This document shows positions 17,436 through 26,004 of a stretch of DNA of 40,905 nt, piece by piece (position 1 is the first letter of the stretch; every line of letters starts with the position of its first letter). The stretch covers positions 56,038-96,942 of the forward strand of contig DHCY01000036.1 in the NCBI GenBank assembly GCA_002399085.1, written 5' to 3'. Below the pieces are notes generated by a model. That model was not told the DNA's origin and made no database searches. It was given only the letters and a program-made list of their open reading frames with translations. This DNA is from Anaerolineaceae bacterium UBA4890 (GTDB lineage Bacteria; Chloroflexota; Anaerolineae; Anaerolineales; Anaerolineaceae). A program made the translations under genes and the position numbers.

Positions 17436-19322
17436 TTAAATTACATGTACATTGAATTTGTCTTGAATGCGAACTTTGAGCTCGTCGGTTAGAGCAGAAT
17501 CAAGACAGATGAAGATGTCATCCTCTGCCATTTCCAGGTGCCTGATGGTGTTGTTGTGGATTTCTGCGTCAAGGCAAATATAAAGCTCGTGCGTGCACCA
17601 ATCCGGCGCGCTGATTTTGTAAAGCTCATTATCCCGGAAATCTTCGAGATAAGTTATAGTGCTTGTAAGTGGAAAACCTTCAAGAAGAAGGAGCTCCGAT
17701 AGAAGATCCTCCTTCTTCCAATTAGAAACAAGCGATTCACTAAAATCATCAAAAAGGCTTACTATTGTTTTTTCAGCATTAATTTCTTCTGGAATCCAAG
17801 ATCTGATGTTGGATTTAGTTGACTTGAATGACTTGAAACCCAATTGATTTAAAAATCTGCTGTTTTCAAAAAAAGGTAGACTTTTTTGATTTTGCTGTTC
17901 CTCTTTAATTGTCTTATTAATTACTCTCCTTAGTCTTTCTTTACTCAGTTCTGATATTGTTTGAAAGCCAGTTTCTTCGCCAGCTACATTTTTATTCTTT
18001 TGTTCAAGCATTTGAATTAATATAAAGGTTCTTGAACCTTCATCTTCTAGATTAGCTTTGATTACTGCCTCTCCTAAAGTACCAGAGCCAGCGAAAAAAT
18101 CTAATATGATGTCATTTTCCGAGGATGCTATTCTAATCAGATGAAACAATAATTCGACAGGTTTAGGATAATCAAAAACATCTTTACCATCAAATAATTC
18201 TCGAAGTGCTAACCCAGCTGTTTTTGCTGTACCGAAATTTTGCAAAATTGATATGGGAGTTGTTTCACCCTGTTCATTAATAAAAACTTTCAAAGATGGA
18301 ACTGAATTACCCATTTTTCCAAAATATATCCGATTATCTTCTTTTAATCTATTAAATTCGTCTTCAGCAACTCTCCATTGACGTGAATATTGTTTTCCAG
18401 AAGGTGTTGTAACTGTATAGTAATTTTTACCAGTAGCTTTTGATTTTGCTTCCGTATGAGAAATAATACCTTGCTTGTAAGGTCCTCTGGGATCGTTATC
18501 AGGATTTGTATACACATTTTTATAGTTTCGATCAGAAAGAAATTTAGAAAAATTTACTAATGATTTGTCCTTATAAGCAACTAATATGTATTCATGTTCT
18601 CTTCTAAATCTGTAAGTAATTTTTAGTCTTCCAGAATCATCACCGACTTTGTGCCAAATCATCATCTCAACATTATCATCACCAAAAATTTCATCGCACA
18701 TAAGCTTCAAATGAGACACTTCATTATCATCTATGCTGATAAATATTACTCCATCCTCTCGTAATAGCTGCCTGGCAAGAATCAAGCGTGGATACATCAT
18801 ATTGAGCCAATTGCTATGAAAACGACCATCAGCACGGGTGTTGGTGGTGAGAAGTTCACCGCCCTCGCCTTTAGCTCCGGTATATCGCAAATAAGCCTCC
18901 AAAGGATCGGTGAAGTCGTCATTGTAGATAAAATCATTACCGGTGTTATAGGGAGGGTCAATGTAAATCATCTTTATCTTGCCCGCATAGCTCTTTTGCA
19001 AAAGCTTGAGCACTTCAAGATTATCGCCTTCGATAAAGAGGTTCTCGGTGATGTCTTCATTCACACCATCGCCATAAACCGGCACGAGTGTTCCCTGGCT
19101 CGGAATCGCAGCCCGCCTGCGTGCCTCACGTTTGCCAGGCCAGTTGAGACCAAAATATTCCTCGCGCCCACCTTCTTCAAGCTCCTTGCCGAGCAGCTCG
19201 CGCAGCGTTTCCCAGTTGATCTTGCCATCGGCAAACGCTTCCGGCACGGCTTGCATCAAAGCCTCCATGCGTTCCTGCATATATAAGTTATTGTTTTCGG
19301 GTGTGAGTTTAGTAACAGGCAT
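17436..19322 (-). CDS. Type III DNA methyltransferase, Mod subunit
   Basis: A 628-residue beta-class N6-adenine methyltransferase. Motif IV DPPY (122-125, in MIYIDPPYNTGNDFIYNDDF) comes before the AdoMet motif FAGSGT (410-415), the order expected for type III Mod. The central 200-400 stretch should contain the target-recognition domain. Mod recognises the asymmetric site, protects host DNA and guides Res. AGAGGT precedes the ATG. The gene follows the DUF4209 gene by only 2 bp, which argues that the type III genes are co-transcribed with the upstream HerA-NurA module. Confidence 0.93.
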   Translation of the reverse strand: MPVTKLTPENNNLYMQERMEALMQAVPEAFADGKINWETLRELLGKELEEGGREEYFGLNWPGKREARRRAAIPSQGTLVPVYGDGVNEDITENLFIEGDNLEVLKLLQKSYAGKIKMIYIDPPYNTGNDFIYNDDFTDPLEAYLRYTGAKGEGGELLTTNTRADGRFHSNWLNMMYPRLILARQLLREDGVIFISIDDNEVSHLKLMCDEIFGDDNVEMMIWHKVGDDSGRLKITYRFRREHEYILVAYKDKSLVNFSKFLSDRNYKNVYTNPDNDPRGPYKQGIISHTEAKSKATGKNYYTVTTPSGKQYSRQWRVAEDEFNRLKEDNRIYFGKMGNSVPSLKVFINEQGETTPISILQNFGTAKTAGLALRELFDGKDVFDYPKPVELLFHLIRIASSENDIILDFFAGSGTLGEAVIKANLEDEGSRTFILIQMLEQKNKNVAGEETGFQTISELSKERLRRVINKTIKEEQQNQKSLPFFENSRFLNQLGFKSFKSTKSNIRSWIPEEINAEKTIVSLFDDFSESLVSNWKKEDLLSELLLLEGFPLTSTITYLEDFRDNELYKISAPDWCTHELYICLDAEIHNNTIRHLEMAEDDIFICLDSALTDELKVRIQDKFNVHVI

Positions 19323-19324
19323 TA

Positions 19325-21106
19325 TTAAACCTCTTCTTTTTCATTTTGCAGTCTCTGCAAGAAAGGTATTGTACAAATTTTAAGGACCAACCACCATAAA
19401 TAAAGACAAGCGGTCGATAAAAATTCCTCAGATGAGAGCAAGCCGTGGGCTACACGGTTGCGAAGATTAACGCCAAAGCGGTTTGTCAACAGCCCCTTTA
19501 GGTGGAAGATAAGGTCTTCGCCAAAAATATTCTTGAGCTCCTTCATCTCCAAAAGTCTGTTCAAATCAAACTCTTCTTCGATTCCTTCCTGAGATAATCC
19601 GGTTGTAATCACGCCGTTGTTGTTAAGCAGTACTCGAAAAGAGTTCTCAAGTTGGAGGACAAGGATATGTGTTGCAGTTACAAAATCATAACGGAACCCA
19701 GCTAAAAAGCCTTTTCTAAATAAGGCGGTCCGATCTCTTGGGATAATCGGATTCCCTTCGATAATAAAATCAAGGTCTTTTTCTAAAATGATATGCTCGA
19801 GCGAGAGTTGTCGCATTGCAGGCCATATTTGAGCACTAATGTACATTTCCCTGTAGATATTGGCTCTTGAGAACATATCCGCCTCAAGCGATTGAGCCCG
19901 ACGATCTTCATCCGTTGACGAAGCTCGCTTGGCCGTGGTGCGGCCTTTAGAATCAAGCACCTCATGATCAATGACACCCGTTAGTGAAAACTGTTCTTTC
20001 TCAACTTGATTTTTAATTACCGCCTTCGAAGGTCCCGGGCTAAAACTTATTAGTGTCAGTATGGCAGTCCGTTTATCCTTCCCTTTTATAGCAGCTGTGG
20101 TTGCCTCTACAAATTCGGAGATATCCAAACTTGATGAGAAGACTTTCATCTCATTGGAAACTCTCGCTTGACTGTCCATCATTTCCTGCCTTAATTGCGC
20201 AATCGTGCTTTCGAAGCCACCAATCTGCCGGTACAAATCAATCGCGTCCTTGAAATAGGAGACTGCTGCCATCGCATTGTTTGCTTCAAGATTATGCTTG
20301 GCAACCAAGACAAAGAGTTCCGCTTTTTTAACCAAGTATTTCTTTTTGAGTTCTTCGTCCTTTGCGACTGCATACCAAAGAATTAGTAAATCACAGACCC
20401 GTTCTGTTGACCAATAATCTTCATCAGAGAGACTTTGCGAATAATGCCTTTCAATCGTTTCAAGGTGTTTTTTAGCAGGCAGATGGTTTTGCTTGAGCAA
20501 GAACTTTACCAGGCGATGGTACACCACCTTCTTCAACCCCTGAAGATCGAGCCAATTCTCTACTCTCTTTAGAAATGCTTGGCTTTCTGCATGGTTGATA
20601 TTCCAAACGATTGCCATTCCGCGCTTAACGTATTCAATCACATAAACTTGGTCTTCACCTGAATTGAGTAATTCTTCGCAAAGGGCAAAGTATGCATCGA
20701 TGGCAATTTGAGCGTAGAGGTAAGGTTTTTGTCCATGCTTCAGAGTCCAGAGAACATCCGCGACTCGGGCTCTTAGGCATGGGTTTTTCAGCTTTGGCAG
20801 GAAGTGAGCGAAGATTGCTAATTGGTTCTCCGAAAAATCTTGCGGCAGAATTCCCCTTTTCCCTGCCATCTCAAACATCGGAATAAAAACTTCTTCAGTT
20901 TGCTCGTGATTGAGGCTGAATTGTGTTATTGCGCCAAACAAGCCACAAATTTTCCAGTCAACTGTCCCTTCAGTCAATAGATTTTGTTCAGAAAAGAAAA
21001 GGAATGATTGTGAATACCCACTTTTATCTTCGAGGTTGTTTATTATTGACTCGAAATCAAAATCCGATAGATCATCTATCGATAATTCATAGTCTTCTAT
21101 TTGCAT
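19325..21106 (-). CDS. DUF4209 protein with a HEPN-type R-x4-H motif
   Basis: A 593-residue, largely helical protein. The C-terminal third matches DUF4209 as I know it (FGEDLIFHLKGLLTNRFG then VNLRNRVAHGLLS). RNRVAH (about 549-554) has the R-x4-H form of HEPN ribonucleases, so this may be a toxic RNase or an RNA-binding relative. The N-terminal part has repeated helices that could bind a partner. It sits between the TPR protein (63 bp) and Mod (2 bp). No methylase or helicase motif is present. The function is inferred from the motif and context. Confidence 0.65.
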   Translation of the reverse strand: MQIEDYELSIDDLSDFDFESIINNLEDKSGYSQSFLFFSEQNLLTEGTVDWKICGLFGAITQFSLNHEQTEEVFIPMFEMAGKRGILPQDFSENQLAIFAHFLPKLKNPCLRARVADVLWTLKHGQKPYLYAQIAIDAYFALCEELLNSGEDQVYVIEYVKRGMAIVWNINHAESQAFLKRVENWLDLQGLKKVVYHRLVKFLLKQNHLPAKKHLETIERHYSQSLSDEDYWSTERVCDLLILWYAVAKDEELKKKYLVKKAELFVLVAKHNLEANNAMAAVSYFKDAIDLYRQIGGFESTIAQLRQEMMDSQARVSNEMKVFSSSLDISEFVEATTAAIKGKDKRTAILTLISFSPGPSKAVIKNQVEKEQFSLTGVIDHEVLDSKGRTTAKRASSTDEDRRAQSLEADMFSRANIYREMYISAQIWPAMRQLSLEHIILEKDLDFIIEGNPIIPRDRTALFRKGFLAGFRYDFVTATHILVLQLENSFRVLLNNNGVITTGLSQEGIEEEFDLNRLLEMKELKNIFGEDLIFHLKGLLTNRFGVNLRNRVAHGLLSSEEFLSTACLYLWWLVLKICTIPFLQRLQNEKEEV

Positions 21107-21169
21107 CTGACTTCAAGATTCTCCTCACCAAAATAATGACAAACATAGATGATAAACCAAAGTAAAAAC

Positions 21170-22459
21170 TTAATTTGCTCTACGCACTCTTGTAGTCCTC
21201 ACTGACTCCCTCTTCTTCTTGTGATCGAAGCTCTTTTCGGGTACAAATTCGACTAGAACACCTTGTGTCTGGCAGTCGCGTGGCAGGTCCTTGACCTTTG
21301 CATATACTCTTTCACTCCCGTCATCAGGATAGATAAAAGTGAAAGGGCTGTCAGGAAAAACATTGCCAACTTTGCCTCGTTTAAACTCAACATCTTCTGT
21401 CACCGCTTCTTCCCAAATCCGCCTGCAAGTTTTCGCCAATTCTTTTTGGGTCGTGGGAAGGGTTTTCCTTGAACTACCACTCTCCTTGTAAACCTCATCC
21501 AGTTGTGATTCGAGCTCTGTGAGAGAAGCGCGAATCGGCCATCCCTGATTTTCCCGAATTACCTTGGAAAATGTAATTGCCAGGTCTGCTTCATCAAGCT
21601 TCTTCATCTCGATGGCAAGAGCGGCAAAATTCTCAAGGATGCTTACTTTGAACTGATCTTCCTTTCCCGCGAGTAGCGCCTGGGAATAAAGTCGGTACGC
21701 TTCTTTTTTATTCCCGAGCTTGCTCTCGACCTCAGCCAGATCACCAAAGATGTACCATTGTTTTCTTGGATGCGTGAGGAGCGGACGGAGAGTTTTTGCA
21801 GAAGCTTCAATGTCACCAATGGCAAACTGGGCGAGCCCGATCGTACGAGTGAGGTCAATCTGGTTTGAAAAGTGATGTAGCCCTGCTTGGGCAACTTCAA
21901 TGGCTTTTTCGAAAGATTCTAGTTCAAGGAAGGCTTTTGAACTTATAACATACCACTGTTCTTTTTCGGACATATAAAACTTGCCGTCTTCTGACTTGCG
22001 TTTGGTATCAGAAAGGGAATCCGGGTCCACAAGAACTGCGAAACGGGCGACCGTTGACCAATTAACATTTTTCTGTTTCTTTCCAGCGGTCATCACTGCA
22101 GTGCCAATGACTTTATTAATTAATTTGTTTTCGGGATCGATCGCGATCACCTGGTTGGCAACCTGAACAAAGGCATTAAAGTCGTCACTTTCTCTGGCAG
22201 CTCTAAAATCACGGTCATAAGAGACCCAGGCAAATTCGCTCTTGATGTAAGAATCTTCAGGATACTTTTTAAGTGCGAATTGAGAAATCTCGGTCGCCTT
22301 GTCGAGATTTCCTAACTTGCGATGACAGTAGATTAACCATCGAAGAGAATAGCTGCTTGGACTATTCCTGTATGCTTCCTCATAGACTGGTATTGCCTCT
22401 TCAAAATTACCTTGCTTTCGCAGCTCATCTGCTGAGGGGGTCTGGGTCTCGTCATTCAT
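21170..22459 (-). CDS. TPR-repeat protein with C-terminal OB-like domain
   Basis: A 429-residue protein. Residues about 5-300 are tetratricopeptide-like helical repeats (EEAIPVYEEAYRNSPSSYSL; NLDKATEISQFALKKYPEDS; SFEKAIEVAQAGLHHFSNQI). The last 70 residues (KVGNVFPDSPFTFIYPDDGS then RVYAKVKDL ... GVLVEFVPEKSF) look like a cold-shock or OB fold that binds single-stranded nucleic acid, ending in a basic tail. It could be a scaffold or sensor joining the nuclease modules to DNA or RNA. GGAG precedes ATG 22459. It follows the Cas4-like nuclease by 28 bp. Confidence 0.65.
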   Translation of the reverse strand: MNDETQTPSADELRKQGNFEEAIPVYEEAYRNSPSSYSLRWLIYCHRKLGNLDKATEISQFALKKYPEDSYIKSEFAWVSYDRDFRAARESDDFNAFVQVANQVIAIDPENKLINKVIGTAVMTAGKKQKNVNWSTVARFAVLVDPDSLSDTKRKSEDGKFYMSEKEQWYVISSKAFLELESFEKAIEVAQAGLHHFSNQIDLTRTIGLAQFAIGDIEASAKTLRPLLTHPRKQWYIFGDLAEVESKLGNKKEAYRLYSQALLAGKEDQFKVSILENFAALAIEMKKLDEADLAITFSKVIRENQGWPIRASLTELESQLDEVYKESGSSRKTLPTTQKELAKTCRRIWEEAVTEDVEFKRGKVGNVFPDSPFTFIYPDDGSERVYAKVKDLPRDCQTQGVLVEFVPEKSFDHKKKRESVRTTRVRRAN

Positions 22460-22487
22460 GAGCGTTCTCCTTTAACTCTTAATATTC

Positions 22488-23333
22488 TTAAATCATACCT
22501 TCTACGTCTCCGACCGAATCCAATCCAGTCGTGCGCCATTCCTCGAGAGGTTCGCCCACTTCGAGGTCGTTGTAATAATTTTCAAAGATTTGGTCTGCCC
22601 TGCCACGCCCATGGCGCACATACACACGATACGCGGCACAGGAAAACCGAGCGTCACAGTTACGGCAGACATGCGTTCCAAAGCTCACATTGGATCGGTC
22701 TGTGTATGATCCACGAAGCTCTTCCACTGAGCGAGGTTCAAATTCACGGTCTTCAATCTGGTCTACAACTTCACCAAAAGAATGGATCGTGTCTTTGACT
22801 TTACGGCGGTCAAAGGCAATCTCGATCAAGGGATCCCACCGGTCGAGAGCACGTTCCAACTGGGCTTCATTTCCACTCGTGAGTGCTTCTTTGACATCAT
22901 CGGGAAAATCGGTACAGATTACAGCAGTACCATCCAATGGCTGCTTTTGAAGTTCCTTCCAGATATGAGCATACACGTTGAGTTGATCTTCGTATTGGTC
23001 GATATGAGAGCGGACATAATCACCATCGTGAGTCTTGATGTCATAGATGATCGTTTTACCACCCTCGCGTACGATATCGACAACACCTTCGATGCCAAAC
23101 TCACGTTCTTTGGGTGATTCCTGCTGCGGAAGGCTGAGCCGAACTTCAGTCTCTGAGACATTAAGAGCCACATCACGCATTTTTTGCCAATAGAAGAGCA
23201 CTTGTAGTAACCCAGCTCGTTTGACTTCAGGGGTAAGCGAAATACCGGATTCCAAACGCAGGAGATCGAAATTCTGCTGATAGGCTTGGCGAATAAAGTC
23301 CTGAATCTCATTATCCTTCCAGTTAGCTTCCAT
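22488..23333 (-). CDS. Cas4/RecB-type PD-(D/E)XK nuclease, split partner of the UvrD-like helicase
   Basis: A 281-residue nuclease. Core residues are visible: GVVDIV (Asp about 86), IIYDIKTHDG (Asp 98, Lys 100) and the QLNVYAH motif (Gln 117, Tyr 121). Near the end CRNC and SC supply three cysteines (about 223, 226, 232) of the kind that hold a 4Fe-4S cluster in Cas4/AddB nucleases. The fourth, N-terminal Cys of that cluster is missing here but is present in CPRQY at the end of the upstream helicase, as is the helix that normally starts this domain. The genes overlap by 11 bp, and AGGAGGT stands before ATG 23333, so it is made as a separate chain. Confidence 0.85.
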   Translation of the reverse strand: MEANWKDNEIQDFIRQAYQQNFDLLRLESGISLTPEVKRAGLLQVLFYWQKMRDVALNVSETEVRLSLPQQESPKEREFGIEGVVDIVREGGKTIIYDIKTHDGDYVRSHIDQYEDQLNVYAHIWKELQKQPLDGTAVICTDFPDDVKEALTSGNEAQLERALDRWDPLIEIAFDRRKVKDTIHSFGEVVDQIEDREFEPRSVEELRGSYTDRSNVSFGTHVCRNCDARFSCAAYRVYVRHGRGRADQIFENYYNDLEVGEPLEEWRTTGLDSVGDVEGMI

Positions 23334-26004
23334 TGCTTACCTCCTCCCTTCTTCGAATAATCTCGTGATGTAAATCTTCGAGAGTACGGTGAATCAGACT
23401 GCCGAAGAACATCGTTTGAGCACGTGATGGAACAAACCCGTACTTCCGGAAAATCATATACTGTCTCGGGCATTTCTTGTATGTCAAATAATCAGCAGTA
23501 TAGGAGTACATCTTTGGTAAATCGTTTTCTTTTGAACTGAAACTTGGTACTGTAACTAAATCAAGCTCAGGGATGCGTGGAAAACTGTCATCTAAAAGCG
23601 TTTTAAAAGGTTCGTTAGTAGATTGTCCCCTTCCCTTATAATGCGCAACGATCATCAAGTTTTGGGCTCGTGATAAAGCAACATAAAACATGCGCATGGA
23701 GTCAAATTCTGCTTGACGGGAAAGCGGTTCGCTATTTTCGTTCTCACAGAAAGGGAAAATTGCTTTTTCGATGAATCCAGCTGGATGCAACCTTCGGCGT
23801 GGATTTCCTAATACAACCACGGGGAATTCTAGACCTTTGGATTGGTGCACGGTTAAGAAAGGGATGCGTCCTTTTGGAAAGGGATCTTCGGCATCTTCAT
23901 ATTCGGATTCTCCGAGGCGATAGATCGAGAATAAAAACGAGAAATAAAAAACCTTGTGGAAGACTCCTTCGACAAGAAGGTCAGCAGTGAGAACTGGCAA
24001 AAACTCATCAACAAATCGGGCAAGATATTGGGTAATGAGGCTCAGGTTACAGATTGGGCCTTCGTCTTCTCCACTTTGAGCCAAGTCGAACATGGCTTTG
24101 AAATGTGTGAATCCGGTAAGGCGGTAGAAGAGATCGAGAACACTCCAATCCAGTGAGGTAACACGTTTTAGTATGTAATCGAGCGGAAAAGGTCTTCCTT
24201 CAGTTGCGCGTCTTTCGACTGTTCGATCAAGATAAGCGCTTCCGAGAAGTTTTCTGCCAGTTTCTGATAAACCAGGAGCACTGTAGACTTTTCGCTTCAT
24301 TTGTCTGAGGTCATACGGTTCAGTCAGAGACCAATTTTCTCGGTCCGCAACTCTCATTAATGCCTGGGAATCACTACAAGCGGTTTCTATTTCAGCACGC
24401 TTATCTGCTACAAACTGCTTCAAGGCGGGATCCTCTTTGAGCAGTTGTTTGGCATTTATTTCCGTTTGTCTGAGCCAATCTCCGAACTCACCATAATCAC
24501 CTCCCCAGCCGCCTTGAATTTCGGGCAATCCAAAAATAAGGGCGAACACTCCGAAGACATCGTACGATTCATCAACTTCCAGAAATCTACCAGCCCTTGG
24601 AGCGTAGACTCTTAATCCCAATCTTTCAAGAGCATTACGCATCGTTTCGACATGAGTCGCTTTAAGGCTTGGGTAGAGAAAGGCGATTTGATTTGGATCT
24701 TCGACTTTCCCTTGATCGATTAAATCCTTCACAAGTTGGGCAATCTCAGAACACACATTTGCCGGAGAACTTGGTGTACTAGCAACGATGGAAATCCCAT
24801 CATCAGGTTTATTTGCATGAATGTCCTTGTCCATGAAGCGATAAAAACCACCGTCGCCGGAATTCCTTCTCCAATTCGCGTACGTCATAAAGTTTGTATA
24901 GAAATCCACAATTTTCTTGCGTGAGCGATAGTTAGTTGAAAGTGAGATGCGTTTAGGTTCGGTTTTGAGATATTTTTGACAACGTGAAGGAAAATCTACG
25001 AAGTTTTCTACGGTTGCACCACGAAAGCGATAAAGCGCTTGGTCGTCATCCCCGACGACACAAATATGTTTGTGACCTTTCGCAAGTTGGAAGAATATCT
25101 TTTCCTGGATTGTGTTTGTATCCTGATATTCGTCGATAATGACATGTTTAAAAACATTTCCCGTATCTTCACCCTCAAGTAAAACCCGATACGCGTCTTG
25201 TTGAAGTAACGAAAAATCGGTGTTTCGTAACTTTTCTGACTGGATAAGTGATTCGCGGTAAGCATTGTAAAGTGAGAATGCTTGAACGAGAGCATCTTTT
25301 TCCAAAGAATTTGATTGAAGGTAGGTATCGAATTCATCATCCGAAGCTTTGAGCATTGAGATCGCCTCAAGAGGATCGATGCATTCTTCAGAACATCGGT
25401 TAAAAAAAGCAATACAATTGGTTACTGCGGAATGCTTTGACATTTTTTGTACACCGAAGATGGAGTTGATGATCAAATGCGGATCCGTATCTTCATCCAG
25501 ATTCAAAACGCTTACCAATTTTCGCCATGTCTTCGTTCTTGAGACATGAAAATACTGACTAAGCTCATCCATCAAATTGGGTGTTGGGCTTACATGGAAA
25601 TCCTGGAGGAATTTTCTGCGGTCGTTTAAGATTCGACGACAAAGCGAGTGTACCGTGCCAATGTACATTTTGGAGAGATCATAGGGTTGACCATTAATGT
25701 TAGTTGCGTAGTCGAGTAAGCCTCGAAGACCTTCCTTAAGTTGGTGAGCTGCTTTCTCAGTAAATGTTGAAAGAAAAATCTCTTCAGGTTTCACACCATG
25801 AAAAACAATCAGGTTTAAGGTGCGACATAGGAGCACCCTTGTTCTTCCGGAGCCAGGACCTGCCGTGATGCAAAGTGGTCCGTCGACATACAAGATTGCA
25901 TCACGCTGTTGCTCATTGGGCGTAAATTTGCTCAACTTCCAGAGTGTCTCAAGGTTGAGCATACTTTTAACCATTATCGAGATTTGTGAGTTGAAATCAA
26001 CCAT
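23323..26004 (-). CDS. UvrD/Rep-family helicase with altered Walker A
   Basis: An 893-residue superfamily 1A helicase. Motifs: ITAGPGSGRT (Walker A, about 47-55), DEYQDT (II), VGDDDQALYRFRGA (III), TVHQSKGLEFPVVVLGN (V) and MFYVALSRAQN (VI). The Walker A lysine is Arg 54 (codon AGA, 25843-25845), which would be expected to weaken ATP hydrolysis, although every other motif is intact. The C terminus (YLTYKKCPRQYMIFRKYGF, GSLIHRTLEDLHHE) is the beginning of a RecB/AddB-like nuclease domain that continues in the next gene. It overlaps the NurA gene by 8 bp (ATGGTTGA) with AGGGGG upstream. Confidence 0.9.
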   Translation of the reverse strand: MVDFNSQISIMVKSMLNLETLWKLSKFTPNEQQRDAILYVDGPLCITAGPGSGRTRVLLCRTLNLIVFHGVKPEEIFLSTFTEKAAHQLKEGLRGLLDYATNINGQPYDLSKMYIGTVHSLCRRILNDRRKFLQDFHVSPTPNLMDELSQYFHVSRTKTWRKLVSVLNLDEDTDPHLIINSIFGVQKMSKHSAVTNCIAFFNRCSEECIDPLEAISMLKASDDEFDTYLQSNSLEKDALVQAFSLYNAYRESLIQSEKLRNTDFSLLQQDAYRVLLEGEDTGNVFKHVIIDEYQDTNTIQEKIFFQLAKGHKHICVVGDDDQALYRFRGATVENFVDFPSRCQKYLKTEPKRISLSTNYRSRKKIVDFYTNFMTYANWRRNSGDGGFYRFMDKDIHANKPDDGISIVASTPSSPANVCSEIAQLVKDLIDQGKVEDPNQIAFLYPSLKATHVETMRNALERLGLRVYAPRAGRFLEVDESYDVFGVFALIFGLPEIQGGWGGDYGEFGDWLRQTEINAKQLLKEDPALKQFVADKRAEIETACSDSQALMRVADRENWSLTEPYDLRQMKRKVYSAPGLSETGRKLLGSAYLDRTVERRATEGRPFPLDYILKRVTSLDWSVLDLFYRLTGFTHFKAMFDLAQSGEDEGPICNLSLITQYLARFVDEFLPVLTADLLVEGVFHKVFYFSFLFSIYRLGESEYEDAEDPFPKGRIPFLTVHQSKGLEFPVVVLGNPRRRLHPAGFIEKAIFPFCENENSEPLSRQAEFDSMRMFYVALSRAQNLMIVAHYKGRGQSTNEPFKTLLDDSFPRIPELDLVTVPSFSSKENDLPKMYSYTADYLTYKKCPRQYMIFRKYGFVPSRAQTMFFGSLIHRTLEDLHHEIIRRREEVSNGS

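Noticed and set aside
23323..23333. Simple frameshift error joining helicase and nuclease genes
   Set aside because: A +1 shift would fuse them, but the second gene has a strong AGGAGGT and ATG of its own and the overlap is like the other coupled genes of the operon. Fusion is kept only as an alternative.
22488..23333. CRISPR-Cas locus suggested by the Cas4-like nuclease
   Set aside because: No repeat array and no Cas1, Cas2 or effector gene exists in the window, and the nuclease is coupled to a UvrD-type helicase.
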